A stretch of DNA of 64,000 nt from Lantana camara (taxonomy: Eukaryota; Streptophyta; Magnoliopsida; Lamiales; Verbenaceae). The stretch lies in NCBI GenBank assembly GCA_037501455.1, contig CM074858.1:37135001-37199000 (forward strand), in the 5' to 3' direction. Below, one piece after another: positions 1 through 10,970 of the stretch (position 1 is the stretch's first letter; the number at the start of each line of letters is the position of its first letter). A program made the position numbers and the translations under genes. The notes under the pieces are model-generated. The model saw only the letters and a list, made by a program, of their open reading frames with translations, made no database searches and was not told the origin of the DNA.

Positions 1-110
1 ATTTTCGTTTGTCACCTGTTCGCTGTGACTTGGTGCGTGTGCGGACTTTCCATTTCGTACACGTGTCAGGTCATAGTTCTGGTGGTTTCCCCACCGCTTG
101 GGGTGCTACA
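1..110 (+). repeat. 3' end of a Tekay-like LTR (LTR H)
   Basis: This is the terminal part of a long gypsy LTR. It has the block shared by the other LTR ends here: GTCACC-GTTCGCT, then ACTTTCCATTT, then ACACGTGTC, and the terminus GGGGTGCTACA at 100-110. The same block ends the LTRs at 1994, 24070, 33293 and 50489. The 5' side lies outside the window. It appears to have landed inside LTR G, whose sequence resumes after the TRIM. Confidence 0.7.
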
Positions 111-119
111 TCTTAAGAC

Positions 120-318
120 TGTAATAGCCTAAGGTGCTTGTCCCACATCGGTTGGAGAGGGGAACAAAGCCTCCTTGATAAGGGGGTGGATACCTTTCCC
201 TTGTTGAGGCCTTTTCCCAAATGATGATCTTAGCCATTGGGAGGAACAAAATCGTGAGGGTGCCGATTTGAGGCACCAAAGCGGACAATATCGACAGGTG
301 GGTTTTCGGGCTGTTACA
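120..318 (+). repeat. TRIM 5' LTR
   Basis: A 199-bp repeat with TG...CA ends, directly followed by the primer-binding site at 321. Confidence 0.9.
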
Positions 319-320
319 AA

Positions 321-333
321 TGGTATCAGAGCC
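321..333 (+). other. TRIM primer-binding site (initiator tRNA-Met type)
   Basis: TGGTATCAGAGCC is complementary to the 3' end of initiator tRNA-Met, two bases after the 5' LTR. Confidence 0.9.
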
Positions 334-387
334 GGGGCCCGGGCCGGTGTGCCAGCGAGGACGCTGGGCCCTCTTAGGGGGGTGGAC

Positions 388-586
388 TGTAATAGCCTAA
401 GGTGCTTGTTCCACATCGGTTGGAGAGGGGAACAAAGCCTCCTTTACAAGGGGGTGGATACCTTTCCCTTGTTGAGGCCTTTTCCCGGATGGTGATCTTA
501 GCCATTGGGAGGAACAAAACCGTGAGCGTGTCGATTTTAGGCACCAAAGCGGACAATATCGACAGGCGGGTTTTCGGGCTGTTACA
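388..586 (+). repeat. TRIM 3' LTR
   Basis: A 199-bp repeat matching 120-318, directly preceded by the purine tract GGGGGGTGGAC. Confidence 0.9.
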
Positions 587-1994
587 CTAAGAGTATCCTT
601 TATTGTTTTTTTTGTCCACTTGACCCTCCCGTTGACGACGAGGTTGATCCTTAGGCATCCGATTTGCACTTTTGTCCCAACTACACGTGTATTCAAGGTG
701 AGGTTTTGTTCTTTTAGATATAATGACCTAAAACCCTACTTTTTTTGAATCCCAAATATGAGTTATATATATTATACGTTAGATACGTGTATGATATGTA
801 ATTTGACGGCTTGTCCCATTTGTTATAAGTTTTGAAAACGATTTGTATGCGTATATAAGATATTTTACATTTGATTTGAAACCCCTTTGATAAGTGTGTG
901 TGTGTAAGTGAGATTTGAATTTTGAAGGATAGCTTTGTGAAAAATTATGCCTTTTGAGTTATGTATTTGGGCCTCGAAGAGTGGTATGGTATCTCGGGAC
1001 GGTCGTGGGGTCGCCGACCTCTCCCATCAACACTTTCCATTTGAGAGTCTCACCCAACCTTAGGAGGTTGAGGAAGGGTGTTTCTCTTGAGCCAGTGGAA
1101 GAAATCCATCGAAGGTTTCAAGGACGTGATTAAACCTTGTCTCTTGTGCATTTTGCTGATAGTTACGGCCGTTAACCCTTTTATCACCAGGAGAAAGGAC
1201 GGTTTATGATTTGTATTTGATTATGATTATGTTTTGATTAAGAGAACTTGGAGGAATAACTCGTTCTCGCCGAGTTGTGTGAATTCGTATGATTTATGAA
1301 ACGGGAATGGATTCCTAAATACTTAAAACTTGTCATTTTAGCCTATGGCCTTAACTTCTTTCAAGTATGTATATCTATTACCACGGGAAATGTTTTTAGC
1401 TTGAAAAAACCATCCTCGGTTCATGGATCTCCTTATGGATTTTGATAAGTCCTTTGCTCTATACGTATTATAGGTGCGTGTGTTAGCCTTCTCACTAGTC
1501 ATCAGGACTAACCCTCGTTATTATTTCTCTTTTTCCCCTTTGCTTTTGAGTTGCAGGTGCAGTTTGAGTCGAGCTAGGTGGCAAGTGTTCGTCGGCTCTT
1601 ACTTGTGGTTTAGCTCGAGTCGCATTTGCATTGTAGTGGTTATTAGCTTTGATACTGATGATCTATTTTGAAAATATGTATTATGAATACTTTGATACTT
1701 GTAATATTTTGGCCCCGGATCGGCAATGTACATTGTATATGATTATGGCATGGTAGTATGGATTTATTTTGAAATATATGTTGATCTTGGGATTTGATAT
1801 GACTGTTTTATTGTTTCCGCAATATTATTGATTTGGTATGCACTCTGATTGAGGGTTTGGGCCGCCTAGCTAGAGTGTGAGGTTTGTTTGTCACCCGTTC
1901 GCTATTGTTTGATACGTGTGCAGACTTTCCATTTGGTTACACGTGTCGGACTCTAGTATAGGGGATGTGGCGCCCTTCACTCCGGGGTGCTACA
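587..1994 (+). repeat. 3' part of Tekay-like LTR G
   Basis: This is the second half of a long LTR. It follows the usual order: a middle segment with runs of YCCCATC and CAGGAGAAAGG, the block CCTTCTCACTAGTCATCAGG, the predicted splice acceptor TTGAGTTGCAG|GT near 1550, the CGAGCTAGGTGG motif, and the terminus CCGGGGTGCTACA at 1994. There is no open reading frame of note. Its 5' part is outside the window or removed by the H insertion. It interrupts LTR E, so the five bases CGACA after 1994 are its predicted target duplication. Confidence 0.75.
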
Positions 1995-2193
1995 CGACAC
2001 CTCCACGGCTCGCTCAATACAGAAGTTCCAGGGCCCGTAATACGATGTGCAGTACAGTATCTCGCCAAAACAGGAAGGATCAGTAAGTAACAATAACATT
2101 AGGTTCAATTTCAATAAATATTTACTCGATATCCTGCTTCAAATCAATATAAATATAAATATGGTTTTTAGGCCCAAAACTTATCCATACAGG
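1995..2193 (-). repeat. LTR E, left segment (split by solo LTR F)
   Basis: On the minus strand this matches the middle of other LTRs. For example, the TCTCGCCAAAACA block and the following AT-rich run parallel 28957-29060 in LTR I. It continues at 5198 after solo LTR F. The flanking ACAGG is present on both sides of F (2189-2193 and 5193-5197), which shows F is a later insertion. Confidence 0.75.
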
Positions 2194-2715
2194 TGTGACG
2201 CTCGGTCCGATAAATCGTACAGGTATGCGCCACGAGAGAGTTTACCTTATGCACTTATGTGATTTAATTTCCTTTTTATGTGTTTAATTCCAACTTTGAT
2301 TAAAATGTGACTTAATTGACTAAAACCTAAAATGGTAAAATATGAATTCTTGCATGACAACTTGAGAATGGAACTTGGATGAACTTAAATTAATTGTTGG
2401 AATTGGATTTAAATAGGACTTGGACCTATTTGTGTGTTTTGGGCCTAACTTGAATTAGGTGAGTTTGGGTCATTCGGAACCATTATGAGCTCGAGAATTC
2501 GAATTCGAATTCCGACACCACTATTGGACTTGAATCGGTGATTCGGGTCCAACGGAATTTACTTTTTATTTTTCGGAAACCATTTAGACCTTAAACCTTT
2601 TAATTTTGACTTATTGGACCGAAAGTCATTTATTTGATCCCAAATCCTATTTGAACCTTTAGCCTCATATTACATCTTGGAAACCCTAACCTTGACCTAA
2701 AACTATTAGCCACCA

Positions 2716-2723
2716 TATAAATA
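2716..2723 (+). promoter_or_regulatory. Predicted TATA box of LTR F
   Basis: TATAAATA lies 155 bp before the predicted donor site of the LTR intron, where the U3/R boundary is expected. Confidence 0.55.
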
Positions 2724-2870
2724 GCTTTATTCCCTTTTCATTTCATTTCAAACCGCAAAAGTTAGCTTCAAAGAGAATCATGGAGAAATTTCAAGAGGAG
2801 ATCAAGACTTGAACCATCTTTCATTCCAAGAGCTCATATTCTTTGATTCCTCATTCCTTCACAAGACAAG

Positions 2871-4685
2871 GTAAGCTTTGGATCTCTTTTGATGAGTATT
2901 TCATTTCTATTCTTGGATTGGAGCATGAAATTGTTGGTATGAACTTGAATGATGAGATCTTGAATTGCTTGAGCAAGCTTTGATGATTTGAATGCTCCTT
3001 ATGTGTCTTAGTTGCTGGAAATTCGTGTATGGAAGATTAGGGATTCATATCTTCATGTTTGGGCTTGAAATTCATGAAAATGGGTGTTTGAGATTTTGGG
3101 CAAAAACCTTCTTAAACTTGAATTAATTGATGGTTTGATGTTAAGCATGATTCATATGATGTTATACTTGAATTTCGTGATGTTTTATGGTTGATTTCGT
3201 GTTGGTTTGATGATTTTTGGTGTTCCCCTTGTTCTTCCCGAAACTGTCCAGTTTCTGTTCCAGATCTATGGCCGGAACGGCCATTCCCGTTTGTACTTTA
3301 AGCCCGGAACGGCCCTTCCAGGCTAGGGTTTGAGTTGTGGCGGCGAACATGGGAACGCTCGTTCCCATGTGTGCTTGGACTGGGAACGGCCGTTCCCAGT
3401 CTCGCTGACTTTGGGCGTGGGAAGGCCCGTTCCTATGCTATGTTTTGCATGGGAATGGCCATTCCCATGCGTCTGTGACCTTTTCTACTTGTTTTTTCGT
3501 GCGTATTTAATCCGTTTGACTTGCTACTTGACTCGTATGATCCGATATGACTTGGAATGCATCTCTGAACCTTAATACTTTATTACTCGCATGATTTACT
3601 TGAATATTTGAATTGACCCTTGTGACCAACTTGATAAACATCATTCCATTTCGCATGTCATTCATACTTTGTACGCCGTGCGTCTTACTTAGTTCATGTA
3701 GAGTCTAAGTTTGGGCTTTTGTATGTCTTGTCACAGAGTTTGGTGGTGCTGGTGAGCCCGAGGGTTAGAGTGTTTGGCCCTACACACTCTCAGACTCTAC
3801 TACTACGAGGTGAGGTTTAGGATTTTGTATAGTTATGCGACCTATGGCCTTTATATGCTGATTTCTACCCCTGCATGCGAGTGTACACTAATATAAATAC
3901 ATACGTGTTGAATATGATATGTTTATGATCTTGCGTGAGTCCTGCGTGGGCGGGCTATCCCTGCAGCGTAGGAATATATATAAAAACCAGTTTTTGAAGC
4001 ATATGTAAGCTATTTTGGAAAAACCGTTGTGTTATGATTATGTAGCGAGCTTGCCATGAAAGATTGGCGTTCGTGATCCGTTGTGATCTATTATGTTGTG
4101 ATCCGTTGTGATCTGTGTGTGGATCTGATCCTGGTGAGCTGCGGGTAATAGATCCCCCAGAACGGTTAGGGCCGTCGGGGTAATTCATTTATTTCGTAGT
4201 TCCATTTGAGATATCTTCACGCGACCCGTGTTGTAGGGAAGGTGCGGTATCTTCAGCCTTCGGCTAAGGCCGGGGAGGACTCTTGTGGGTTCGCTACCCC
4301 TTGAGGGTGAGTCTATTCTTAGACGGTTTATTATTAGATAGTTTGAGGACCGCAAATCCCCTCCATCACCGGTGTAGCGGAGGGATTGATTTTGATTTAT
4401 GTTCTGAGGAGTTGAGGCTGGAAGCTCGTACTCGTCGAGCAATTGATTTGGTTATGTTATGGAATTATGAATCGGTATAGAGTCTTCCTGAAAATGGTTT
4501 CTAAACTTATATCTATATTTGTTTGGGTTACTTCGAAACGTCTTTGGTATGCAACACCTATCCCCGATTCATAAGTCCATCCTTTTATTCTGTGATATAC
4601 TCCTTATATATATATATTGTGGGTGTGCGTTAGCCCCCTCACTCAGTTAAGTTGACTGACCCCTCATTTACACTTTTAGTTGCAG
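2871..4685 (+). other. Predicted intron inside LTR F
   Basis: The donor is ACAAG|GTAAGC at 2871. The acceptor is TTTTAGTTGCAG ending at 4685, followed by GCTAGGCGGG. The same donor and acceptor layout occurs in LTRs D, A, K, C and B. No transcript data were available. Confidence 0.45.
3274..3470. repeat. Palindrome cluster in LTR F (GGGAACGGCCGTTCCC type)
   Basis: Six dyad units occur at 3274, 3306, 3348, 3379, 3415 and 3447. The unit at 3379-3400 is a perfect 22-bp palindrome around GGGAACGGCCGTTCCC. The unit at 3447-3470 is a perfect 24-bp palindrome whose core has changed symmetrically to ATGGCCAT. The spacers between units are not conserved. Confidence 0.85.
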
Positions 4686-5197
4686 GTATGTTGGCGTTTG
4701 CTAGGCGGGAGTGAGTCGTTTGAGTTGCACTTCGTCGGTCTAGCCTTTCTAGTTGCATTTGTCTTTCATACCCTTTATTTATGTTTTGACTTTCAGACTT
4801 GAGATTATACTTTACTATTCGGTAGCCCTGCGTGGCACTCACATTCGGTCTCTTGTGGCACTTAATGATTATTACTTTATGTTGATCTATTATTCGGGAC
4901 TAGGGATCTATGCTAGTTGAACACGTCACTTGTTATGCTTGTTGATATTCGGGACTAGGTATCTATGCTAGTTGAACCCGTTACTTGTTTTGAATGTTGA
5001 TTTAAATGCTTCCGCTATCTTTTTTGAATGTTTGTTTTGCTTCCGCGCTCTGAGTTTTGTCGTGATTAGATCCGCCTAGCATAGTGTGTGCGTTTGTCTC
5101 CCGTTCTCTCTGATTCGGATTCGGGCATAGACTTCCACTTCATGACCGGATCTGGGTCCTAGCGAGGGGGAAGTGGCATCCTACATTTGGGGACAGG

Positions 5198-6700
5198 TTT
5201 TAGGGTTTATATATGTAACTAGAACGAAAGCACCCTCACCTGACAAACGACGGGACAAAACAAATGTGCAAGATAGTGCTTATTCGATCGATGATCTCCG
5301 CCCTGGAGAAGAACTGGACAAGAAAGGAAACAATGTGCACTCGTGAGAGGAGACTCAATAATGATACCAAATATGACGCACGGCGTAGTCATGCAATGAT
5401 ATGACATGGATTGAGAATCATGTAATGTCATGGACATATTCAAGTATGAAATTGTCATATATTAGCATGTATTGATCATATAAAAGCTTAAGAATGGATA
5501 TAAATCACGTAAGGTTGAGCAGGAAAATCACAAAACCCTATGGACACTGGGAACAGCCATTTCAGGTTAAAGAATAAAATGGGAACGGTCATTCTCAGCT
5601 CCCCGAAATTATCTCGCGCGTCTGTATAAAAAAACTCATTTTGTTCATGCATGGGATAGTCGTTTCGGCCTTAGGCCAAAATTGGGAAGGGTCGTTCCCA
5701 GCTTCATGCACTAGGTCATCCAAAGTAATGGGAACGTCAGTTCTGGGAAATAACTAGGAACGGGAAGGGTTGTTCCTACTGTGCAGGAAGCTCAAAATAG
5801 AGCAGAAACAGGGGATGCTCTCGGACCAAATACAAACACCACAAAACACCAACAATTCAACTCCCAAATGCAATAAAACATGAAAGGATCATGCTTAGGC
5901 ATTTCTAGTACAATAAAAACCAATATAAGCACTCAGCTCATACTTTGATCATCAAGAATTCCATCATAAAACTCATATATATTTATAACAACCAAACCTC
6001 CATCAAACACAAATTCATGCACGAAATTCAAGTTTACAGCTTATAATCATACTTCCATCAACTAACAAACAAGTTACTCAATTCAAATTCACTAACCATA
6101 GCTCAAACATGAATCCAAGAATTTAATTAACACCTCACATATACCTTAAAATGAAAAGGAGAAAGGAAGAAATGAAGTTAGGAGGATGATTGGAGCTTTA
6201 AAGCATATGATTCGCCGGAATTATAGCTTGGAATTGATGAAATCTCTCCTTCTTCTTCCTTGAGCTTTCACCGAGAGGGAGAGAGAGAAAAAAATGATAT
6301 GTATGTGTGTGTTGTATATGTAAGTTCATCTAATATAAGAGATGAAATGCCAAAAATTGCAATCAAGTCTCAAGTTATTAAGTTAATGCAATTAGGTTCC
6401 AAGCTTGTGAAATGTAGTCACTTAAGTCCAATTCAATTAAGTCCTCCACTTATGAAAATGCTCAACTGAATACAATCAATCAAATAAAGCATGCTCGACA
6501 ATTAATTCACATATCAAATAAATACAAATCACGTCATAATTCACAAGTTGATAAAATTTCATATAAACATTTAGCAATAAAATTTGCAAATGGTCATGAA
6601 ATGTGCAACTTAAGAAATAACGAATTAAATAAATCCTATCTCTCGAAACTCACACGCGTAGCATGAGTACCTGAATGGCTGGAAAACTGGGGCGTTAACA
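5198..6700 (-). repeat. LTR E, right segment (5' half of the 3' LTR of element E)
   Basis: Reading on the minus strand, the LTR starts TGTTAACGCCCC at 6700, directly downstream of a polypurine tract (6701-6712). It includes a palindrome cluster and the CCAGGGCGGAGATCATC block (around 5293-5310) that is also seen in LTRs D and L. It is cut at 5197 by solo LTR F and resumes at 2193. Confidence 0.8.
5546..5780. repeat. Palindrome cluster in LTR E
   Basis: About six decayed units share the arms of LTR F, such as GGGAACAGCCATTTC, GGGAACGGTCATTCTC and GGGAAGGGTCGTTCCC. They lie in the position matching that of LTR F, but on the opposite strand. Confidence 0.7.
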
Positions 6701-6712
6701 TCTCTCCCCCTT
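6701..6712 (-). other. Polypurine tract of element E
   Basis: The minus-strand AAGGGGGAGAGA directly precedes the LTR start at 6700. Confidence 0.75.
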
Positions 6713-6945
6713 AAGAGGACCTGGTCCGCAGGTCCGCTGTCTTGAGTTCTGGACTCATAAGCAAACCCTCCCATGTTTATCCCATGCGGGTTAGCAACTC
6801 CCCGTCAGGAATTAGTTTGGGAAAGGTCTTCAAGCAAAAAGGCGTCTTCAATTTCGGTTAAGTTACGACCCTTAACTCACTGGAACCTAATCACTCGAAG
6901 AATCTAAACTGTCGCTAGAGCAAGTTAAACAGGTAGCAAGCAACA

Positions 6946-7025
6946 GTGAGGGAGCCCCGTCTCTCAAGCAAATAACGCGAGAACCCCGTCTCTCAAGCAA
7001 ACAATGAGAGAACCCCGTCTCTCAA
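6946..7025. repeat. Short hairpin triplicate in element E
   Basis: Three units of CCCCGTCTCTCAAGCAAA with a GAGAG/CTCTC dyad occur in tandem. They are the inverted counterpart of the 30-bp triplicate at 19876-19965 in element D. Confidence 0.7.
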
Positions 7026-8981
7026 ACGAACAATCACAACAATCTAAGAGGACGATTAATTAAACACTCACACAACCACATAACGAACAAGTAGGAAATA
7101 TCAAATATATCAATTGTCATTCATATAAAAGCAATTACCAAATAACATGAAAACATATACGACAATAATAAAAATGCATAATGCACGTGATATGCATGTT
7201 TAAACGTACCGTTCACCGCAGTTTTAGAAAGCTTTCGTGGTAATGATCCTTTCACACTTAGGAGGTTGAGTTCACGCATGTCTTGTAATAGGAATACTAA
7301 CGGTGTTAATTCTGCACTTCTTTTTATTATCGATCAACCTTTACTCTATCTTGTTATTTTGGTTCCCAAATACTATTTGAATATATTTCTTCATTTCTTG
7401 AAGCACTTGTCCCCTCCGATATTCTTCTTGAAGTTTTTCCCCACCTCGGTCTTGAATTTCATTAAGTGCTAAGTGGAGGTTAGACCTAACACTCAGGAAA
7501 TACCACGGCAAATGGTTTAAATGGTACTTAACTAGAACGCAAGGCATCACACAGCGGAAGATGGAGAAATTTAAAGCTTTACAAATAAATGGGGATGCAT
7601 AAAGAGTAAGAACTTACTATTAATGATCGAAATAGTTTACATTAAAGGAGTATGATGTAGTAGCATGCTAAGGTAAAGCGTAAGGACAACTTATTCGTAA
7701 TATGTACATACTCAGAACTAAGTGCCCTTAGATTAGCCCTGACTTAATATGTCCGACATCCTACCGCTTCAAGATACCTCTAGGTGTTGTTCCATTGCTA
7801 CCTGAAATCATGGATTTGAAACCTGGCGAGAGGTTAGACTAAGTGACTAAGTCAAAGGATTTTCTTTACCAATTTTGAGGACTATTAACATATATATGTT
7901 GTAACGCATTTTACAACAGTTAAAAACCAATCGTGCAAGTGTACACTAACATAGGCGTAGCACAAGAGGATCGAACCCACAAGGAACGAAAATCAATCAC
8001 TACTCTCTATTTCTCTCTAATCTAAAGACTTAACGGAAGCAATGGTTATTTCTATTAATCTATTGATGCATAAATTAACAAATAACTAAATTAAAATTGC
8101 AATTAACAACTTAACACACGAATTAACTCAATAAACTAAACAGGCAGGGGAGAAAGCTTTGAATCATACAATCAAGAGCTGACGTGATACTCGTTTGACA
8201 AGTGTAATTCTACAACCTAGTCACTTATATTTGAATTACCCTCTCTCGAGGTATAACGAAGTGCTTGATAAATGTTCAATGTTGCTCTCGCAATCACCAA
8301 TAGTTAATTAAACCATAGGAACAAGACTAGTGTAATTCAGTATTCTAGCGGCTCGGCATGGAATAAGATTACTATTGTATAAGCTAGGATCAAATCTCTT
8401 TGTACCCTACAACTTACAAGTATTGAAAACCCTCTAAATTACCATCACTCTTTCGATCTATAGGTAATTGCGACACATGCTACGGGTGATCAAGCCATCG
8501 CAAGTCAGTTCCAACCAGTTCTCAAACTAAGAATTAACACAAGTTATTCAAGCATCTCATCAAACATCCATCATGCAATCATCATCAGTTCCCCCTAGCC
8601 CTAGATACTTAGCTACTCATAATCGAAACAAAAATCATAAAACTAAAGGAAATTGCATTAAAATAAAGCATCGTCAAGGAATCTAAACAAAGTCTAACAA
8701 TTAAACTCATAAACATTCAGCAATACTCAAAAATGAAACTAGCATATGAAACTAAAACTAAAATAAAAGGAATTAGTTTGGAAATTAAAGCAACAATAAA
8801 ACCAAAGATTATTCTCAGAATTCAATCCTGTCGTCTTCTCGAATTCTCTGAAAATCTTCTGAACTTCTGAGTCTTCTTCCAAACCCTAGGTCTTGACTTG
8901 GAAAAGAAACTCTTTTTCTCTGTCTAACTCTCTGTTTTTTTCTCTCTGAACCTCCTCCTCTCCTAAAGACTCCAAAACGCA

Positions 8982-8990
8982 CATATATAG
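8982..8990 (-). promoter_or_regulatory. TATA-like box of the Athila-like 3' LTR
   Basis: The minus-strand CTATATATG lies between the palindrome cluster and a purine-rich leader. The matching place in the 5' LTR (about 16949-16957) reads CTACATATG, so the motif is weakened there. Confidence 0.5.
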
Positions 8991-9018
8991 CAGCCCTAGG
9001 AGATTTCTCGCCGCCCTA

Positions 9019-9232
9019 GGTAATGGGTGTTACCTATATTTGCCTTGCTCCGGTTAACTCCCATTAGTGACCTGAAATTACCATAACGCTTTTACTGGTA
9101 ACGGGCATTACCAATTTTCTTCTATATAGGGGTAACGGGCATTACCCCTCAATTCTCGCCAAAACCACTCCTCCTGTGGCCAGTAACGGGAGTTACTCCT
9201 TGTGTACTACTAAATGGTAACGGGAGTTACCA
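9019..9232. repeat. Palindrome cluster in the Athila-like 3' LTR (GGTAACGGGCGTTACC type)
   Basis: About six dyads of the form GGTAACG-N2-CGTTACC lie just upstream, in transcript sense, of the LTR TATA box. Examples are GGTAATGGGTGTTACC (9019), GGGGTAACGGGCATTACCCC and GGTAACGGGAGTTACC (9215). Confidence 0.8.
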
Positions 9233-9393
9233 CTTTTTCTCCAAAAAATTGCGTGAAATCGCTCTGGTTTGCCGTTTCGTAACTCCAACTCTATTAACAC
9301 CTGAACAGAGTCAAATAAACATATAAACGCATCATACGGCACCAGAATATAATCTATTTAAAGCTTAAAATCATGCAATTTGTACACACAACA

Positions 9394-10970
9394 AAATCTC
9401 CGACACTTGAACATTGCTCGTCCCCGAGTAATACAGAAATTAAGAAAACGCATCCTCATCAAACCCTCTCCTCTAAGCAATCATCAAACCTTCGCCTAAA
9501 CAAGTCCAGCCAATCAAATCAAATACTCATTGACATGAAATCCTCAAACTTTAGTATGAAAAGTAAACCCTTGTGTAGTGTGTGAGTCAAACCATAAATG
9601 TACAAAAATTAGAGTGACATCTTCACAATTTCCTCCTAAGCTCTAATCATCAACTTCGGAACACACTCTTCGCACCTATCTCCACTAATGGAATTAAATC
9701 AAAACTTCGGATCGGTAGGTTTTTCGGGCTTATAATGTAGGCTTAGGGTTAGGTTATGGAAATTTGGATCAAGTGACTACTCACCAAGCATACATCATTT
9801 AATCTAATCAAAATATGGCCACTTCTATTCACCATTAACACAAGAATTACCCCAATTCTTCAATTGAATCCCACACTTTCAAATTCACACTTTGCATAAT
9901 CTTATTTTTCTCTTCTTTGCTCTTTCTCTTTGTATATCTTTTCTTTTCACTCTTTTTCCTCTCTTTTCTTTGTTCTTTCCTTTTTTTTTTCTTTTCGCAC
10001 AATAACTCCTCATTCTCAATCACAAGAACAAATAAAAAGGGGTGTAAGAATAGATACTCCTCATACAAATTCAAATGAGCAAGCCTTGGTGAACTACATT
10101 ATCAAGGTAGGTATTTCTATGTTGTGCCTGGGCTTATAATGTGGCTACAAAAATCATTGCACAACAATTAGGCTCAGCGGGGTCAATAAGATTACGTTAT
10201 TTAATGAAAAACGGCTAAATAGGAAAAGCTTAAAATCCTCCGACAACGAATGCCTACTTCACTTCCTTAGTCTTTCAATAACTCAAAATTTCGCCTCGAT
10301 AGGACTAAAATGCATGCTAATCAAATCGTAGACTCATTCGGAAATTATCAACTCATATATTTGAGTTAAGTACATTATTTCATTTAAAGGTGTTCAAAAT
10401 ATAAAGGCTTACAAACACACTAAATCATCAAATCTCATGCAACTTTCCTCAATTCAAAAATCCTAACTCATTCTAGCAAAAGCTCAACAATCAAACTTCC
10501 AAGAAAAAGTTCAAAATGAGGGAAAATTTTCAAAATTACTCAAATTTTAGCAATTTGCAAGTGAAACTACATCTAATCATGCAGCAAGCATGCACATTCC
10601 TCCCCAACACTTAAACTTTGCAATGCCCTCATGCAATTTGAAAGAATTAAAGGATTAGAAAACTTCCTGATTATTGACGAACCGACAATGTGCTTGGAAT
10701 ACTTCCGAAACCTGAACAAATAACTAGAAAACACGGATCAAGTGCACGGGTAATTGATAATCAACATGCATCCAACAAGTATAATAATAGGCACAAATTC
10801 ACGAAAATAAAAGCACCATTGCATAAACCGAATTAGAAAATCGAACATAGCAAAAATTCAAGTGTAACCAAATATCCAAACATAGTAAAGCATAAACGAA
10901 ACAAATGTCTAGACTCTGGGGGAAAAACATCAAGATAACAAAATCAGGGCGATGGGGGTCATCCAAAATA
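9394..10970 (-). other. Non-coding 3' region of the Athila-like element
   Basis: This lies between the stop of the envelope-like gene and the 3' LTR. It has a long pyrimidine run on the plus strand (about 9903-9996) and AT-rich sequence. The short reading frames on both strands look accidental. Confidence 0.6.

Larger units (their letters stand above)
120..586 (+). mobile_element. Complete TRIM (terminal-repeat retrotransposon in miniature)
   Basis: Two 199-bp direct repeats (120-318 and 388-586) begin TGTAATAGCC and end GGCTGTTACA. They flank only 69 bp, made of a primer-binding site TGGTATCAGAGCC (321-333, matching initiator tRNA-Met) and a purine tract AGGGGGGTGGA (376-386). A hand count gives about 11 differences between the repeats. 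There is no coding capacity, so it must have used proteins of other elements. The LTR includes CCCACATCGGTTGGAGAGG, a block I recognise from widespread plant TRIMs. No 5S rRNA-like segment was seen, which argues against the Cassandra type. A clean 5-bp target duplication is not obvious (AAGAC left, CTAAG right). Confidence 0.9.
2194..5192 (+). mobile_element. Solo LTR F (Tekay-like gypsy)
   Basis: A 3.0-kb LTR with no internal domain. It starts TGTGACGCTCGG, like the other LTR starts here, and is bounded by the 5-bp direct repeat ACAGG (2189-2193 and 5193-5197). It has a TATA box (2716), a splice donor-like site (2871), the palindrome cluster (3274-3470), an acceptor-like site (4685) and a 3' block with CCGCCTAGCATAGTG. 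The last few bases end TTTGGGG instead of the expected GCTACA, so the terminus has a small deletion. Solo LTRs arise by recombination between the two LTRs of a full element. Confidence 0.85.
6701..7896 (-). mobile_element. 3' internal end of element E (Tekay-like, non-coding)
   Basis: On the minus strand this is the stretch before the 3' LTR, ending in the purine tract CTTAAGGGGGAGAGA. It aligns by eye with 20001-20229 of element D on the plus strand: GGGGA..TGCTAACCC, then GAGTCCAG-ACTC, then GTGGACCTG..GACCAGGTCC. No reading frame with a recognisable domain is present. It is cut at 7896 by the Athila-like element. Confidence 0.65.
7897..9393 (-). repeat. 3' LTR of the Athila-like element
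   Basis: A 1,497-bp repeat nearly identical along its length to 15865-17360, with ends TGTTGTGTGT...TACAACA on the minus strand. It carries the palindrome cluster (9019-9232), a TATA-like ATATATAG (minus strand, about 8982-8990), a purine-rich leader and a GGTTCGATCC motif near its 3' end. It is next to the target repeat ATATA. Confidence 0.9.

Noticed and set aside
120..586. Cassandra-type TRIM with 5S rRNA promoter
   Set aside because: I could not find the 5S internal control motifs in the 199-bp LTRs.
115..591. 5-bp target duplication for the TRIM (TTAAG/CTAAG)
   Set aside because: It needs the LTR to start two bases before TG and still has a mismatch, so I do not claim it.
3274..3470. 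CRISPR-like array of repeats and spacers
   Set aside because: The units are palindromes with variable arms and irregular spacing in a plant LTR; there are no cas genes and the genome is eukaryotic.
7960..7990. tRNA gene suggested by a perfect B-box-like GGTTCGATCC on the minus strand
   Set aside because: It lies inside both Athila-like LTRs (also near 15940), there is no acceptor stem or A box at the right distance, and the motif is a fixed part of the LTR end.
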